From Candidatus Methanomethylophilaceae archaeon (GTDB lineage: Archaea > Thermoplasmatota > Thermoplasmata > Methanomassiliicoccales > Methanomethylophilaceae): a stretch of DNA of 47,051 bases. The position numbers and the translations under genes were made by a program. Position 1 is the stretch's first letter; every line of letters starts with the position of its first letter. Under the pieces are notes generated by a model. It worked only from the letters and a program-made list of their open reading frames with translations. It was not told the DNA's origin and searched no databases. The stretch covers positions 1 to 47,051 of the forward strand of contig JAFWTC010000001.1 in assembly GCA_017519045.1 (NCBI GenBank), in the 5' to 3' direction. Below, piece after piece: positions 6,850 through 16,974 of the stretch.

Positions 6850-9375
6850 TTAGTTCCCCACCTTGACACCAAAGCCCTCGAGAAGCACATCAGTGCCCTT
6901 GGGGATCTGCGAGTCGTAGCCGAAATCCATGTCGAAGGGGGTGCCCACGAGGACTCCCTTGACGTCGGTGGGTGTGAAGACCTTGCCGGCGAGGGCCTGA
7001 GCGTTGTACTCAGTCTTCCCGTCGACGAGGTAGTTCGCAAAGACAGGTACGTACTCGAAATCGGACTGTACCATCCTCTTTCCGTACATCGGCTCTCCGG
7101 CCACTTCCTGGGCCGTTATTCCGACAAGGAACTCGACGGAGAACGCATTCTCCCTGACGGCCTTGAGGCCGTTTCCGAAGATGACCTTTGTGATCTTCTT
7201 GTCGTTGAAGAAGGCGTAGCTGCTGATGACCTGGAGGTCATCGTCGAACTCGACGGACGTGAGGTTGCTGCAGCCGGCGAAGGCCTTGAACCCGATGGTC
7301 CTGACGTACTTGCCCATGACCACGGAAGTGATGTCCTTGTTGTTCTTGAACGCGTTGTCGCCGATGGCGAGGACCTTCTTTCCGCCGATGTAGTCGGGGA
7401 TGATGACGTCGCCGCCGTTGCCGGAGTACCCGGTGATCTTCACTCCGCTCCTTCCGGCGGTGGTGTAGTCCTCGTACGTGAACTCGGTGACCTCGGTCTT
7501 GGCGCTTTCCTTCTCAATGTAGAAGGTGCCGGTGAGGACCCCGTAGTATCCGTTCGCCACGTTCCCAGTAACGGTGATGGTGTACCAGTCGCTGGCGAGG
7601 ATGTTTCTGACGACATCGTCGTTGAAGATGACGACCTCCCCATCCGCGTTCATGACGGTGATGTTGAAGTCATCGATGGTGAAGTCCTGGAACACGGAGT
7701 ACCAGTCCATGGGGTAGAAGTGGACCGCCTTCTTGAGGTCCTCGAGGGCGAGGGAGTCGGTCACCTCGAGGGTGTCGACGTGAAGCTGCAAGGGCATTCC
7801 GGTGTTCCAGCCCCAGGCGAGGTTGACGAAGGGAGCATCGCCCTTGAAGTTGGCGCCGGTGGGGAAGACGATCTCGGATCCAGAGCCGTACGGCAAGAAG
7901 TCGTATGTGTACTGGCCGGCAGGTATGTCGAAGCAGCCCGCCTTCTGGGAATCGTTCAGGTACCCGAGCAGGTCGAGGATGGTGTAGTCCTCGGCGAGCT
8001 CCTTCTTGGCCTCGTTGACGTACCCAGCAGGAACGACGATGGAAATGCCCGTCTCGTCAAGCTTGACCCAGTCCTTCTGGAAGTTGAGGGGCTTGATCTG
8101 CCAGGTGAACTTCTTCGCATCGTACTCGTCTCCGTCGAACACGACTTCGATGTCCTTGACAGGCGTGCCTTCGATGTCCACGAGCGCGTAGTGCACGTCG
8201 TACAGGATGTCGCCCTCTACGTTGCGGAACGGATCGAGGGTGTTCTTCTCTTCGTCTGCGAGGACGGGCATCCTGTAGTCGTCGGTGTCGAACTCGTAGT
8301 ACGAGCCGTTGGCGAGGATGTGGAGTCCGTACTCGAAAGTTTCGCCAAAGGCGGGGAATCCGACCTGGGTGGCGGTGAAGTCGGCCTTCATCTCCACATA
8401 CACAGGGCTGCTCTTGGTGTCGTAAACAGGCTTGTACTCGGTAACCACGAGCTCCCACTTGACGGTCTCACTGCCATCAACTGCCACCCACTCGGCGCCA
8501 GCGACATCGTAGGTCACGGTAGGCTTGTCAGCGGCATTGGAGGTGACGGCTACGCCATCGGTGCCCTGGGTCGTGTTGTACGTGGTCGTGGTGCGGCTGT
8601 AGACAGGCGATACCTGTTCTCCCTCGCCGGGAACAACAAGGCTCCAACCGGTTTCGGCGTTGCCCTGCCATACGGCATCCGAGGGGGCGCCTTCGGGAAC
8701 AGTCGCGGCCACGGCGGCATCATTGGTGGTTACGGCAGTAAAGCCCTCTCCATCAGTCATGCTGTATTCAACCGTGGTGTGGCTGTAGACAGGCTTCTCA
8801 ACGGGTGCCGTCTTAGGCGAGAAGTAGTCGTAGACAGGCGTGCCGCCGACTCCGTTGACAGGCTCGTCGTAGATGGGCATGCCCTTCTCGTTGTACATGG
8901 GTTTGCCGTTCGCGTCGACCTTCTGGGCCCAGACAAGGGATCCGTCCTCGTAGGTCATCTGCTCGTACACGAGCTTCGAATAAACGGGGGTGCCGAACTT
9001 GTCGACGGCCTGCAAGTACTTGGGGTTGTTGTTGGCGTCGAGGGCCTTCTTGTAGACGGGAGCGCTGGTCTCGTCGTAGATGGGGGCGCTGGTCTCGTCG
9101 TACTTCTGTACTTCGACCATCTTGGGCGCAATCTTCTGCGTCTTGCCAACGTAGTCCTTCATGACAGCGACCAAAACGGGGTCGCTCTCCTCGTCGTACT
9201 TCTGGACAGGCTTGCCCTCTGCGTCGACGAGATCCTCCTCGTAGACAGGCTTTCCTTCGTCGTCGAAGAGGAGCTTCTCGAACATGGCGCGTCCGTACTC
9301 GTCGGCCTTCTGGTAGTATACGAAGCTGTTGTCAGAGTAGCGGAAGTGGCGCTCCAAGGGGTTCCCGGCGGCATC
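6850..9375 (-). CDS. Secreted repeat protein copy 1, C-terminal half after an in-frame TAG
   Basis: Continuation, in the same frame, of the gene that begins at ATG 11643. The only interruption is TAG 9376-9378. The half starts D-A-A-G-N-P-L-E-R-H and carries many short repeats with a G-x-PVY core (EGKPVYEE, ETSAPVYKK, FGTPVYSK, KGMPIYDEPV), two more degenerate units of the tandem repeat seen in the other half, a beta-rich region, and near the C-terminus BspA/LRR_5-type leucine-rich repeats (VLAIGDNAFKNNKDITSV, IGFKAFAGCSNLTSVEF). There is no C-terminal membrane anchor. The first internal Met is at 9357, but no ribosome-binding site precedes it, so independent translation is unlikely. Ends with TAA and a hairpin terminator. 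Probably a cell-surface or secreted adhesin-like protein. Confidence 0.8.
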   Translation of the reverse strand, partial: DAAGNPLERHFRYSDNSFVYYQKADEYGRAMFEKLLFDDEGKPVYEEDLVDAEGKPVQKYDEESDPVLVAVMKDYVGKTQKIAPKMVEVQKYDETSAPIYDETSAPVYKKALDANNNPKYLQAVDKFGTPVYSKLVYEQMTYEDGSLVWAQKVDANGKPMYNEKGMPIYDEPVNGVGGTPVYDYFSPKTAPVEKPVYSHTTVEYSMTDGEGFTAVTTNDAAVAATVPEGAPSDAVWQGNAETGWSLVVPGEGEQVSPVYSRTTTTYNTTQGTDGVAVTSNAADKPTVTYDVAGAEWVAVDGSETVKWELVVTEYKPVYDTKSSPVYVEMKADFTATQVGFPAFGETFEYGLHILANGSYYEFDTDDYRMPVLADEEKNTLDPFRNVEGDILYDVHYALVDIEGTPVKDIEVVFDGDEYDAKKFTWQIKPLNFQKDWVKLDETGISIVVPAGYVNEAKKELAEDYTILDLLGYLNDSQKAGCFDIPAGQYTYDFLPYGSGSEIVFPTGANFKGDAPFVNLAWGWNTGMPLQLHVDTLEVTDSLALEDLKKAVHFYPMDWYSVFQDFTIDDFNITVMNADGEVVIFNDDVVRNILASDWYTITVTGNVANGYYGVLTGTFYIEKESAKTEVTEFTYEDYTTAGRSGVKITGYSGNGGDVIIPDYIGGKKVLAIGDNAFKNNKDITSVVMGKYVRTIGFKAFAGCSNLTSVEFDDDLQVISSYAFFNDKKITKVIFGNGLKAVRENAFSVEFLVGITAQEVAGEPMYGKRMVQSDFEYVPVFANYLVDGKTEYNAQALAGKVFTPTDVKGVLVGTPFDMDFGYDSQIPKGTDVLLEGFGVKVGN

Positions 9376-9378
9376 CTA
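9376..9378 (-). other. In-frame amber codon (codon 756) in copy 1
   Basis: TAG lies between I-P-T-V-V and D-A-A-G-N-P. The paralogue has V-Y-L-Y-D-A-D-G-N-I at the equivalent block, so TAG stands where Tyr (TAC or TAT) would be, one base change away. Frame and homology continue unbroken for 841 further codons. Confidence 0.85.
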
Positions 9379-11643
9379 GACAACGGTGGGGATTACGCTC
9401 TTGTCGGTGACATCTATATCGACGGGCTTGGCAGCGCCATCGTCGGTCTCGATCCACACGGCGTTCTCGACTCCATAAGTCTCGGTAGGCTTCTTAGCTT
9501 CGTCGGAGACGACGGCCACGCCATCGGTGCCCTGGGTCGTGTCGTACGTGACCGCGGTGTGGCTGTAGACAGGCTGTGCATCGGAGGCCGGTATTACGAG
9601 GGCCCAGTTTCCAGCTGCTCCGTCCCACACGGCTCCCTCGGGGGCTCCCTGGGGCACGGCGGGATTGGTTTCGGTGCTGGTCACTGCTACGCCGCCTTCA
9701 GCGGTAGTGTCATAGTGCGCATAGACAGTATTATCGCCAATCATGAGGGTCCATTCTCCAGCTGCTCCGTTCCACTGGGCTCCCTCGGGGACTCCCTGGG
9801 GCACGGCGGGATTGGTTTCGGTGCTGGTCACTGCTACGCCGCCTTCAGCGGTAGTGTTGTAGTGTATGTAGACAGGCTGTGCAGCGGAGGCCGGTATTAT
9901 GAGGGCCCAGTTTCCAGCTGCTCCGTCCCACACGGCTCCCTCGGGGGCTCCCTGGGGCACGGCGGGGGCGGTATCTTCGGTGCTGGTCACTGCTACGCCG
10001 TCATTGCCCTGTACGAGGTCGTACGTGACCGCGGTGTGGCTGTAGACGGGGCTCTCGCCGACCATGAGCTTCCATCCGGTGTAGTCGTAGACGTAGTAAT
10101 AGACGGGGTTTCCGTATTTGTCGAGGGCCTGGACCGTCTCCGTCACGGGCGTGGTGCCGTCCTCCTTGAACAGCATCTTCTTGTACACGGGGCGGCCGTA
10201 TTCGTCGAGGGCCTGCTTCTCGTACACTGCATAGACCTGGCCGTCAATCAAGACGGTCTCCTGCTCGTACAGGGGGATCCTGTAGCCGTTTTTGTCGAGG
10301 ACATATTCGTCGCCATCCATCAGGTAGGCAGGCTTACCGTTCTCGATCTTCTGAACGTACGAGACGTACACAACGTTGCCGTCGTCGTCCAGGAGGGTGG
10401 GCATTTCGTAGGGGTAGAACTCGGGCATGGTGTACTCGAAGAAGGTGTAGTTGCCCTTGTTTACGCTGTGCTTAGCCGGTCCGTTGGGTCCGTCTTCGGG
10501 CTCGTACCATCTCATGTCGACGATGGGCCTGACCTCTTCGTCGTAGTTGTAGTAGGGGTCGTCGATGATGAACTCGATGTCGTCCAAGCCGAGGGGCAGG
10601 ATCCACCAGGTGATGGTGATGTCTCCGGTGACCAGGTTGCTTCCCACGGGGGTGAGCGTTATCGTGTAGGGCTTGACGTCCAAGGTCACTACCTGGCCGT
10701 ACTTGTTCAGGAGCTTTCCATCCTCGGTCATGCCCACGATCTGGTCGTCCGTTCCGATCAGCGCCGTCCAGGCGACGTGCTTGTTAGTATAGCCGGCCAC
10801 GGTGGTTGAATCATCGCTGACCTCCCACTCCACCTCGACGCCCGCGGGGAGCTCGGGGTACCAGAAGTAGTTGCCGGGGTTGGTGAGGTCGATGTAGGGG
10901 ACGGGGTTCTCGCCATCGTAGGTGTAGACATTTGCACTCTTGTTTCCTACGGTGTTGAGCTCCGCTATGGGAGACTGCATCAGGCCGTTGAAGGTGTAGA
11001 AGCACTCGTACTCCGCACCGATGTTGGCCTTCTTGACGAGGACGGGGATAGAGACGACCTTGGTGTAGTTAGTAATCACAGTGGTGGTGATTTTGCCGTT
11101 CGCGTCTTTCTGGTACAGGTTCCCCTTGAGCTGGACCTGCATCGCGTCCACGTAGATGGTTCCAACCGGTGTCTGGATGGCTTTGTCCTCGTCCAGGTTC
11201 AACGGTTTGTTCGCAGGATAGTTGTCTATGTTGGTGTTTACCACGGCATAGTCAGTGTGGACATCGTCGTAGAATTTGATTTCCAAGTCCGTGACTATGA
11301 AGTCCTTGAGATCCGCGCTGGCGGGGCCCTGGGACTTGATACGGAAAGACTCGTAAGTTCCATTGATCTCGACCTCGGTCCCGCCGAGTATGGTGACCCA
11401 GTTGCCCTGGGTCTGGGTCTGGTCGAGCCAATACACATAGTCCGTGTCTTTGATCCAGTCGGCAGCGCCAAAAAGCGTGCTCGGATAGAAATCAAAGTCA
11501 GAGTATGAAGCCGCGGGTTCAGGCGATGGGCCGGGCCACTGGGCCGGTGTATAATTGTCACCGGCCGCTTGCGCGTCGTCGAGAGCATAGACTCCGCCGA
11601 GCGCGACGGCGAGCACCGCGAGGATCGCAGCGATCATTTTCAT
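9376..11643 (-). CDS. Secreted repeat protein copy 1, N-terminal half (stops at in-frame TAG)
   Basis: First 755 codons of a gene whose complete frame, read through TAG 9376, spans 6850-11643 (1598 codons with the stop). It begins with a signal peptide (MKMIAAILAVLAVALGGVYA, cleaved probably after A-Q-A), nearly identical to that of the divergent paralogue at 13408. A beta-rich region follows (TGDITITWWILPLGLDDIEF is shared with the paralogue), then G-x-PVY repeats (EYGRPVYKKMLF, KYGNPVYYYV) and three tandem units of about 50 residues with the core P-A-V-P-Q-G-A-P-E-G-A-V-W-D-G-A-A-G. The paralogue's upstream ATG and AGGAGG site are replaced here by GAG and a poor ribosome-binding site, so expression may be weaker. 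Function unknown; adhesin-like by architecture. Confidence 0.8.
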   Translation of the reverse strand: MKMIAAILAVLAVALGGVYALDDAQAAGDNYTPAQWPGPSPEPAASYSDFDFYPSTLFGAADWIKDTDYVYWLDQTQTQGNWVTILGGTEVEINGTYESFRIKSQGPASADLKDFIVTDLEIKFYDDVHTDYAVVNTNIDNYPANKPLNLDEDKAIQTPVGTIYVDAMQVQLKGNLYQKDANGKITTTVITNYTKVVSIPVLVKKANIGAEYECFYTFNGLMQSPIAELNTVGNKSANVYTYDGENPVPYIDLTNPGNYFWYPELPAGVEVEWEVSDDSTTVAGYTNKHVAWTALIGTDDQIVGMTEDGKLLNKYGQVVTLDVKPYTITLTPVGSNLVTGDITITWWILPLGLDDIEFIIDDPYYNYDEEVRPIVDMRWYEPEDGPNGPAKHSVNKGNYTFFEYTMPEFYPYEMPTLLDDDGNVVYVSYVQKIENGKPAYLMDGDEYVLDKNGYRIPLYEQETVLIDGQVYAVYEKQALDEYGRPVYKKMLFKEDGTTPVTETVQALDKYGNPVYYYVYDYTGWKLMVGESPVYSHTAVTYDLVQGNDGVAVTSTEDTAPAVPQGAPEGAVWDGAAGNWALIIPASAAQPVYIHYNTTAEGGVAVTSTETNPAVPQGVPEGAQWNGAAGEWTLMIGDNTVYAHYDTTAEGGVAVTSTETNPAVPQGAPEGAVWDGAAGNWALVIPASDAQPVYSHTAVTYDTTQGTDGVAVVSDEAKKPTETYGVENAVWIETDDGAAKPVDIDVTDKSVIPTVV
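9540..10060 (-). repeat. Tandem repeat of about 150 bp inside the secreted protein gene
   Basis: Three near-identical in-frame units; the marker ccagctgctccgt recurs around 9610, 9757 and 9913, giving periods of 147 and 156 bases. Each encodes the PQGAPEGAVWDGAAGNW module. More diverged units lie at about 8460-8780. The paralogue at 13408 lacks the array. Confidence 0.8.
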
Positions 11644-11787
11644 TTCTGTTTTCTCTAGACGAATTGCACCAAAACAGCCAAATTACTGCAAAAATCGTTA
11701 ATTCAATCGAGGGCCGGCGCTGTCGGGACCGCACGGCCGCGCGGGCGGCTGCCATGATATAACCAGAGAACCCGGAGGGGAGGGCAA

Positions 11788-13029
11788 TCAGGCATTTTCT
11801 CTTCGCAGCTCCGACCTGCATGCAGACATGAGGACACTACGCCACGGCCGCTCCCTTCGCATTTTCCTGAAGGCACCTCGCGTGCATAAACAGTCAGCGA
11901 CCTTGCGCCATGGCGCATGCCCGTCCCTCCGCGTCCTTTTCCAATCGCTTCGATCTCTTCGGTATCCTGTCGCGCCTCCTTCGCAGCCTTTTTCGTTCCT
12001 CCCATGCCATCGCCTCGGCATGTAGGGGGTCCCGCGCTTGAGAATCGCATAGACCAAGTCCAGCAGCTTGTTCATGCACGCCATCCTGACCTTCTTGGCG
12101 CCCATCGAGTCCCTGTGCGCCCTGTGGTAGACGGAGATGGTGTCCTCGGGGCGGCGGACGAGGTACACGTTGAGGACGCGGCCCAGTATGTTCCTCATCA
12201 TCGGATCCCCCCGCTTGGTGACGCGGCCGTGGCAGGTCTTCCCGCCGGAGTCCATAACTATGGTGTTCATACCGAAGTAAGAGCGCATCCGGTCCGCGCT
12301 CTCGAAGCGGTCTATGTCGACGATCATGGACATCATCTGCACCGCGGTCACCTTTCCGATCCCCGGTATGGAGGTCAGGAGGTCGACCTCCCGCGAGGAG
12401 TACTCCGCCGACCCCAGCAGGCAGTCCATCCTCCTCGCCTTGGCCTGCAGGTAGACGTAGTCGTTCAGCATCTCCATGAGCACGACGTCGTCGCCGAAGG
12501 CGTTGCGAAGCATCGTCTGGCCCTTGATCGTGCTGAAGTCCCCGTAGCTGCCGTCCAAGGCCTGGTCGTGCAGATGCATGTGGGACCTCATCCTCCGGAG
12601 GGTGGCCCCCTTCTCGCTGCCGATGTACTCCCGGTAGCGGCAGAGGTCGCGGAGGTCGCGCCGGCCGTCGTCCACCACGCAGGAGAGGGACAGCTCGATC
12701 TCGTGCCTGTCCATGAGGCGGAGGAAGGTCGCTATCACGTTGGCGTCGTGGCGGTCGGTCTTCTTGTCGCTGCTAGTGATGAGGCGGAGGCTGCGGGGGT
12801 CCACCAGGCAGGAATCGACGGACCTGGAGGCGAGGTAGTTGTGGAGCCCGATGGAGTACGTGGAGGCCTCGCCCATCACCTTGAAACGCTTGCCGCCCAT
12901 GGATCTCACGATCTGGTCCATCCCCTCGTGGTCGGCGGTCGTCTCGAACTCGGCCCTCACGCGGCCCGAGCCGGTCTGCACGCAGACCGCTACGACGTCC
13001 TTGTGATAGTCGATTCCCACATAAAACAC
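11788..13029 (-). mobile_element. IS110-family transposase
   Basis: About 413 residues with the IS110 layout: an N-terminal DEDD/RuvC-like domain (YVGIDYHKDVVAVCV, then SDKKTDRHDANVIA), and a C-terminal Transposase_20 domain with a helix-hairpin-helix (LLTSIPGIGKVTAVQMM) and FGMNTIVMDSGGKTCHGRVTKRGDP followed by a downstream helical block. The catalytic Asp of the first block (GIDYHKD) and the KTDRHDA Asp are present; the conserved Ser region near the C-terminus falls in LGRVLNVYL and is less clear. GTG 13029, preceded by GAGGTGA, is the likely start; the frame extends to 13083. No inverted terminal repeats are expected for this family and none were seen. It lies between the two divergent secreted-protein genes. 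Confidence 0.88.
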
Positions 13030-13083
13030 CCGTTCACCTCGTTCTGTACACTGACTGCAATTGGATGCATACGGAGTAGGCAC

Positions 13084-13407
13084 TAATATAACCTACGACC
13101 TAATAGTCATAAATAATGAATATAAGAAAATTTAGTACAAACATGTAATGGTTTTACATACAACCATCCATCACGAATGTGGACACCCATCCAACCCGAA
13201 TGTCCCGTGAGAGACCCGACTTGAAATAGTAATAAATATCACTGGCGCAGTTGACATTGTACGGCGGAACTCCTACGGGAACCTCGGCTGTATAAGCAAG
13301 GAGGGGGGATGGGACCCCATCGCCAATACGGCACTGCCGATCCGCTCATCAGGGGGAACGCCCGGAAACGGTGCGGCGGCCCCTGCCTACTATATAGGAG
13401 GCAAGAA
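13084..13407. other. Intergenic region between IS110 transposase and secreted protein copy 2
   Basis: The first 120 bases after the transposase start are strongly AT-rich. A possible TATA (gctgtataagc) lies near 13287-13297 and a perfect ribosome-binding site (aggaggcaag) sits just before ATG 13408. IS110-group elements carry their guide (bridge) RNA on the transposase start side, so part of this stretch could encode one; I cannot fold it reliably by eye. Confidence 0.45.
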
Positions 13408-16400
13408 ATGAAAACAGAAATGAAAATGATCGCTGCGATCCTCGCGGTGCTCGCCGTCGCGCTCGGCGGAGTCTATGCTCTCGACACGGCGCAGGCCGAG
13501 GAAATCGACGAGACGCAGGCAATCTGGCCCGGCCCCGCCTACGACGAGGACCACCAGTACGCCCAGTGGTCCAAAGACGGCGCCCCCAGGGACGCCGAGT
13601 GGGAGCCTGATGCGGAATCCAGCGCTGTCTACTGGATGGACATCTACAAGGGCGGCGCCTGGTTCACCGTCCTCGACGGAACCGTGTTCGAGCTGGACGG
13701 CAACCAGGAGACCTACCGCATCAAGGCCGAGGGAATCGTGGACCAGAACACTGGCAAGTTCGTCTGGGACAACATCCAGATCGATTTCTACAACTTCAGG
13801 GGCGAGTACACCCTCTCCAACGGACAGGTCATGCCCGTGGACGGAAGGAACACCGTGATCGATGAGAATGCGATTGCCGTGGAGACCGACATCGGTACCC
13901 TGTACCTGAACGCCATAGAGGTCTACATCCAGCTGAACAAGGTCTCGGGCGGCAGCTCCATGGGTATCACCGTCGTGACGTCGATCCCCGTGCTCGTCGT
14001 CGAGAAGATCGACGTCACCGGAGACTACGAGTACGCCTACACCTACAACGGTCTTGAGCAGACCCCCATCAAGGAGCTGGGAGGAGACAACAGCGACGCC
14101 TCCACCCCCTACGTCCACTTCAACGACTGCTTCGACGAGTACGCCGATTACGGCATCGTTTGGAAGTACAGCGGAACGACCTCTGAGACGGACACCAACA
14201 AGCTCAAGGCCCTCAACAAGGTCGGAGCCGTCGGATACGACTTCGAGAACGGATACTACTACGACGCGAACGGCGACGCCGTCTTCCCCGTCATGGAGGC
14301 CTACACCGCCACCCTGACCCCCACCGGAAGCAAGTACATCGAGGGAACGATCACCATCACCTGGTGGATCATGCCTCTGGGACTCGAGGACGTCAACTTC
14401 ACCATCAAAGACGTGGCGTACGACTACGACAACGAGGTCGTCCCCACCGTGGCCAACAAGGACATCGTCATGAAGTGGACCGAGCCCGAGGACGGACCCA
14501 ACGGCGCGAAGGCGCACTACCTCGGATTCGGAGCCTCTGTTCCCTTCTACGACGTCTCCTACGGCGTCCCCGATAGCTTCCCCAACGGCAAAGACCTCGA
14601 GTACAGCACTTATGTGTACTACACGAAGGACGACAACACCTACCTCGTGTACGTAGAGGCCCAGTACAACTCCGATGCCGACGAGTATGAGATCGTCGGT
14701 GACGCTTACTACAGGATTGTCGACGGAAGTGCTATGGCTATCAGCGGATTCTCCGTCGAGAACCCCGCTGTTGACGGTTACAATTCGAAAACGATCGAGG
14801 ATAAGACGTACTATCCCGTGCTCAACTGTTTCAACTACTATGTCACCGTCCCCGTCTACGACGAGCAGGGCAACCCCGTCTACGTCCAGAAGATGGTCGA
14901 CGGAGAGCCGGTCGAGGTGCAGCTCAGGGACCAGTACGGCCGCCTGATGTTCACGGAACTTGAGGAGGAGCTCGACGAGGAGGGCGACCCCATCAGCGGA
15001 CAGTACGTGATGGAGACCGTCATGGACGCGGACATCGTCTACGTCAAGGTTCAGCTTAACGCCGAAACCAGCAAGTACGAGCCCGTGAAGCCCTACAAGT
15101 ACGTCACCATTGTCGGAGAGACCGTCACCGATGTGACTGATAAAATCGGCATCGAGAAACCCGACGTCTACTCCGAGATCGACACCGTGCCTAAGGAGTT
15201 TGAAGGAGATAAGTACCTGCCCGCTTACAGCAACTACAAGGTCGTCTCCATAATCAAGACCACCGAGATAATCCAGGACAAGGACGTCTTCGGACGCCCC
15301 GTGTTCAAGGACGTTCTCCCCGCAGACTCTCAGATATACGTTCCGGTATCCGCCACTGTTGGGGAGGATGTCAAGGACGTTTACATGAAGATGGACGGCG
15401 AGTCGGCCATAGCGAATGCTTTCTACACGATTTCCACCGTGGATGGCGTCATGACCGCTACGGCAATAACCGACGTGACGATCTCTGATGCTCATGTAAA
15501 GAACAACGACAAGCCTGTTGTAATCAGCACTGGTGACAGCGCGGGAACCTACAAGCTCGCTTACGACGCTGCTTATGTGCAGGTCGAGAAGAAGGAGGGC
15601 AGCGACGTCTACACTCCTGTGAAGTCCAGCGGAAAGTACACGCTCGTCACCATTTTCGATGGTGACATCGTCAATGACAAGGCCGGAATCTGCGAGCTTG
15701 TCGTTGTCAATCCCTCTCCTGCTGAGACTGATGTCATAACTATCGGCACCGGCGATAATGCGAAGTACTATCTGCCCGCTCTCACCCCCAAGGAGGTGGA
15801 CGTCTACCTGTATGACGCCGATGGAAACATCGTCCAGCGCCACCTGCTCTACATCACCGGCGACTACGCCTACTACCAGAAGGTCGACAATGAGGGCAAG
15901 CCCGTGTACGACGAGGCCACCGGAATGCCCGTCTACGACCTGGACAAGCCCATCATGATCGACGTGACCATGACGGTCCCCAACTACGACGATGACAGCG
16001 CCCCCGTCTACGCCTATGTGGTCCCCGAGACCACCGAGGTCCCCAAGTACGACGTCGACAGCGAGCCCGTCACCGTCACCGTGCCTACTCTGGTCCCCGC
16101 TACGGACGCCCAGGGCAAGCCCGTCTACGAGCAGAAGGTCAACGAGCTCGAACTCCCCGTGTACAAGAAGTACCTGTACCAGCAGCTGAAGTTCGAGACC
16201 GGCCAGATCAACGGCGGCGAGGACAGGGACAACTACGTCTGGATGCAGAAGGTCAACAGCGACGGAACCCTCAAGTTCGACAAGAACGGCAACCCCGTCT
16301 ACGACTACACCAAGCCCGTCTACGACTTCACCTCGAAGGCCCCCGTCTACGTGGAGACCAACGCTACCGGAGGATTCGCCGACGGAACGACCGAGTACAC

Positions 16401-16974
16401 CTACGTGTCCATCTTGGAGTCTCTGGGCAAGGTCACCGTCCTTGGAAAGACCGGTGTCAAGCCTGTTGTTCCGGAATTGGGACAGGGTGAAACACCTTTC
16501 ACGATAGGCAGTGGCGAGACCGCCAAGTACTACATGAAGGTGACTGGCTACTACGACGGAGATGTAGCGAAGTCTGGAAAGTTCTACGCATACGACAGCA
16601 AGAGCCAGCCCGTCTACGTGCAGGAGACCGAGGAGAAGGTCTTCACCCAGGTCGGATACCCCTATGAGAGGGAAGTCTTCGACTACACCGTCAGGATCGT
16701 CTACAACGCCGGAGTCGCCGAGTTCGACACCGACGCCTACGCCCCTGCCGTCTATGGCAAGGGGGAGATGCCTGCGTCCGCAAGCACGACCGGATCGATT
16801 GACCGCGGCGTCTATGCGCCCTTGTATGACAAGGGCGGCAAGCTCGTTATCGACAAGCAGACCAAGCAGCCTAAGGAGTCCAACGTGCGCCTCTTCACTT
16901 GGAACTACATCCTCGTGGAGCAGGACGGAGCGTCCTACATCGTCCCCACCGGCGTGGAATACCAGCCCGATTAG
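13408..16974 (+). CDS. Secreted repeat protein copy 2, N-terminal part (stops at in-frame TAG)
   Basis: First 1188 codons of a gene whose complete frame, read through TAG 16972-16974, spans 13408-18234 (1609 codons with the stop), matching copy 1 in length. Start ATG 13408 follows AGGAGGCAAGAA, a near-ideal ribosome-binding site. It has a signal peptide (MKMIAAILAVLAVALGGVYA after MKTE), the shared block TITWWIMPLGLEDVNF, and then a long series of G-x-PVY repeats (EQGNPVYVQKMVDGE, NEGKPVYDEATGMPVYDL, AQGKPVYEQKV, KNGNPVYDYTKPVYDF) mixed with acidic, Tyr-rich linkers. No catalytic motif is visible. The protein is probably exported by the Sec route and exposed on or released from the cell. It is divergent from copy 1, with an IS110 element between. 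Confidence 0.82.
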   Translation: MKTEMKMIAAILAVLAVALGGVYALDTAQAEEIDETQAIWPGPAYDEDHQYAQWSKDGAPRDAEWEPDAESSAVYWMDIYKGGAWFTVLDGTVFELDGNQETYRIKAEGIVDQNTGKFVWDNIQIDFYNFRGEYTLSNGQVMPVDGRNTVIDENAIAVETDIGTLYLNAIEVYIQLNKVSGGSSMGITVVTSIPVLVVEKIDVTGDYEYAYTYNGLEQTPIKELGGDNSDASTPYVHFNDCFDEYADYGIVWKYSGTTSETDTNKLKALNKVGAVGYDFENGYYYDANGDAVFPVMEAYTATLTPTGSKYIEGTITITWWIMPLGLEDVNFTIKDVAYDYDNEVVPTVANKDIVMKWTEPEDGPNGAKAHYLGFGASVPFYDVSYGVPDSFPNGKDLEYSTYVYYTKDDNTYLVYVEAQYNSDADEYEIVGDAYYRIVDGSAMAISGFSVENPAVDGYNSKTIEDKTYYPVLNCFNYYVTVPVYDEQGNPVYVQKMVDGEPVEVQLRDQYGRLMFTELEEELDEEGDPISGQYVMETVMDADIVYVKVQLNAETSKYEPVKPYKYVTIVGETVTDVTDKIGIEKPDVYSEIDTVPKEFEGDKYLPAYSNYKVVSIIKTTEIIQDKDVFGRPVFKDVLPADSQIYVPVSATVGEDVKDVYMKMDGESAIANAFYTISTVDGVMTATAITDVTISDAHVKNNDKPVVISTGDSAGTYKLAYDAAYVQVEKKEGSDVYTPVKSSGKYTLVTIFDGDIVNDKAGICELVVVNPSPAETDVITIGTGDNAKYYLPALTPKEVDVYLYDADGNIVQRHLLYITGDYAYYQKVDNEGKPVYDEATGMPVYDLDKPIMIDVTMTVPNYDDDSAPVYAYVVPETTEVPKYDVDSEPVTVTVPTLVPATDAQGKPVYEQKVNELELPVYKKYLYQQLKFETGQINGGEDRDNYVWMQKVNSDGTLKFDKNGNPVYDYTKPVYDFTSKAPVYVETNATGGFADGTTEYTYVSILESLGKVTVLGKTGVKPVVPELGQGETPFTIGSGETAKYYMKVTGYYDGDVAKSGKFYAYDSKSQPVYVQETEEKVFTQVGYPYEREVFDYTVRIVYNAGVAEFDTDAYAPAVYGKGEMPASASTTGSIDRGVYAPLYDKGGKLVIDKQTKQPKESNVRLFTWNYILVEQDGASYIVPTGVEYQPD
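16972..16974 (+). other. In-frame amber codon (codon 1189) in copy 2
   Basis: The block reads Y-Q-P-D-TAG-F-I-W-N-I-T-P-L; copy 1 reads Y-D-A-K-K-F-T-W-Q-I-K-P-L at the same place. TAG therefore replaces Lys (AAG), a single base change, and the frame stays open for 419 more codons with clear homology. Confidence 0.85.

Noticed and set aside
7720-10809. Open frame of 1029 codons on the plus strand opposite the secreted protein gene
   Set aside because: Valine-, glycine- and leucine-rich antisense shadow caused by the biased codon use of the minus-strand gene; it has no signal or domain pattern.
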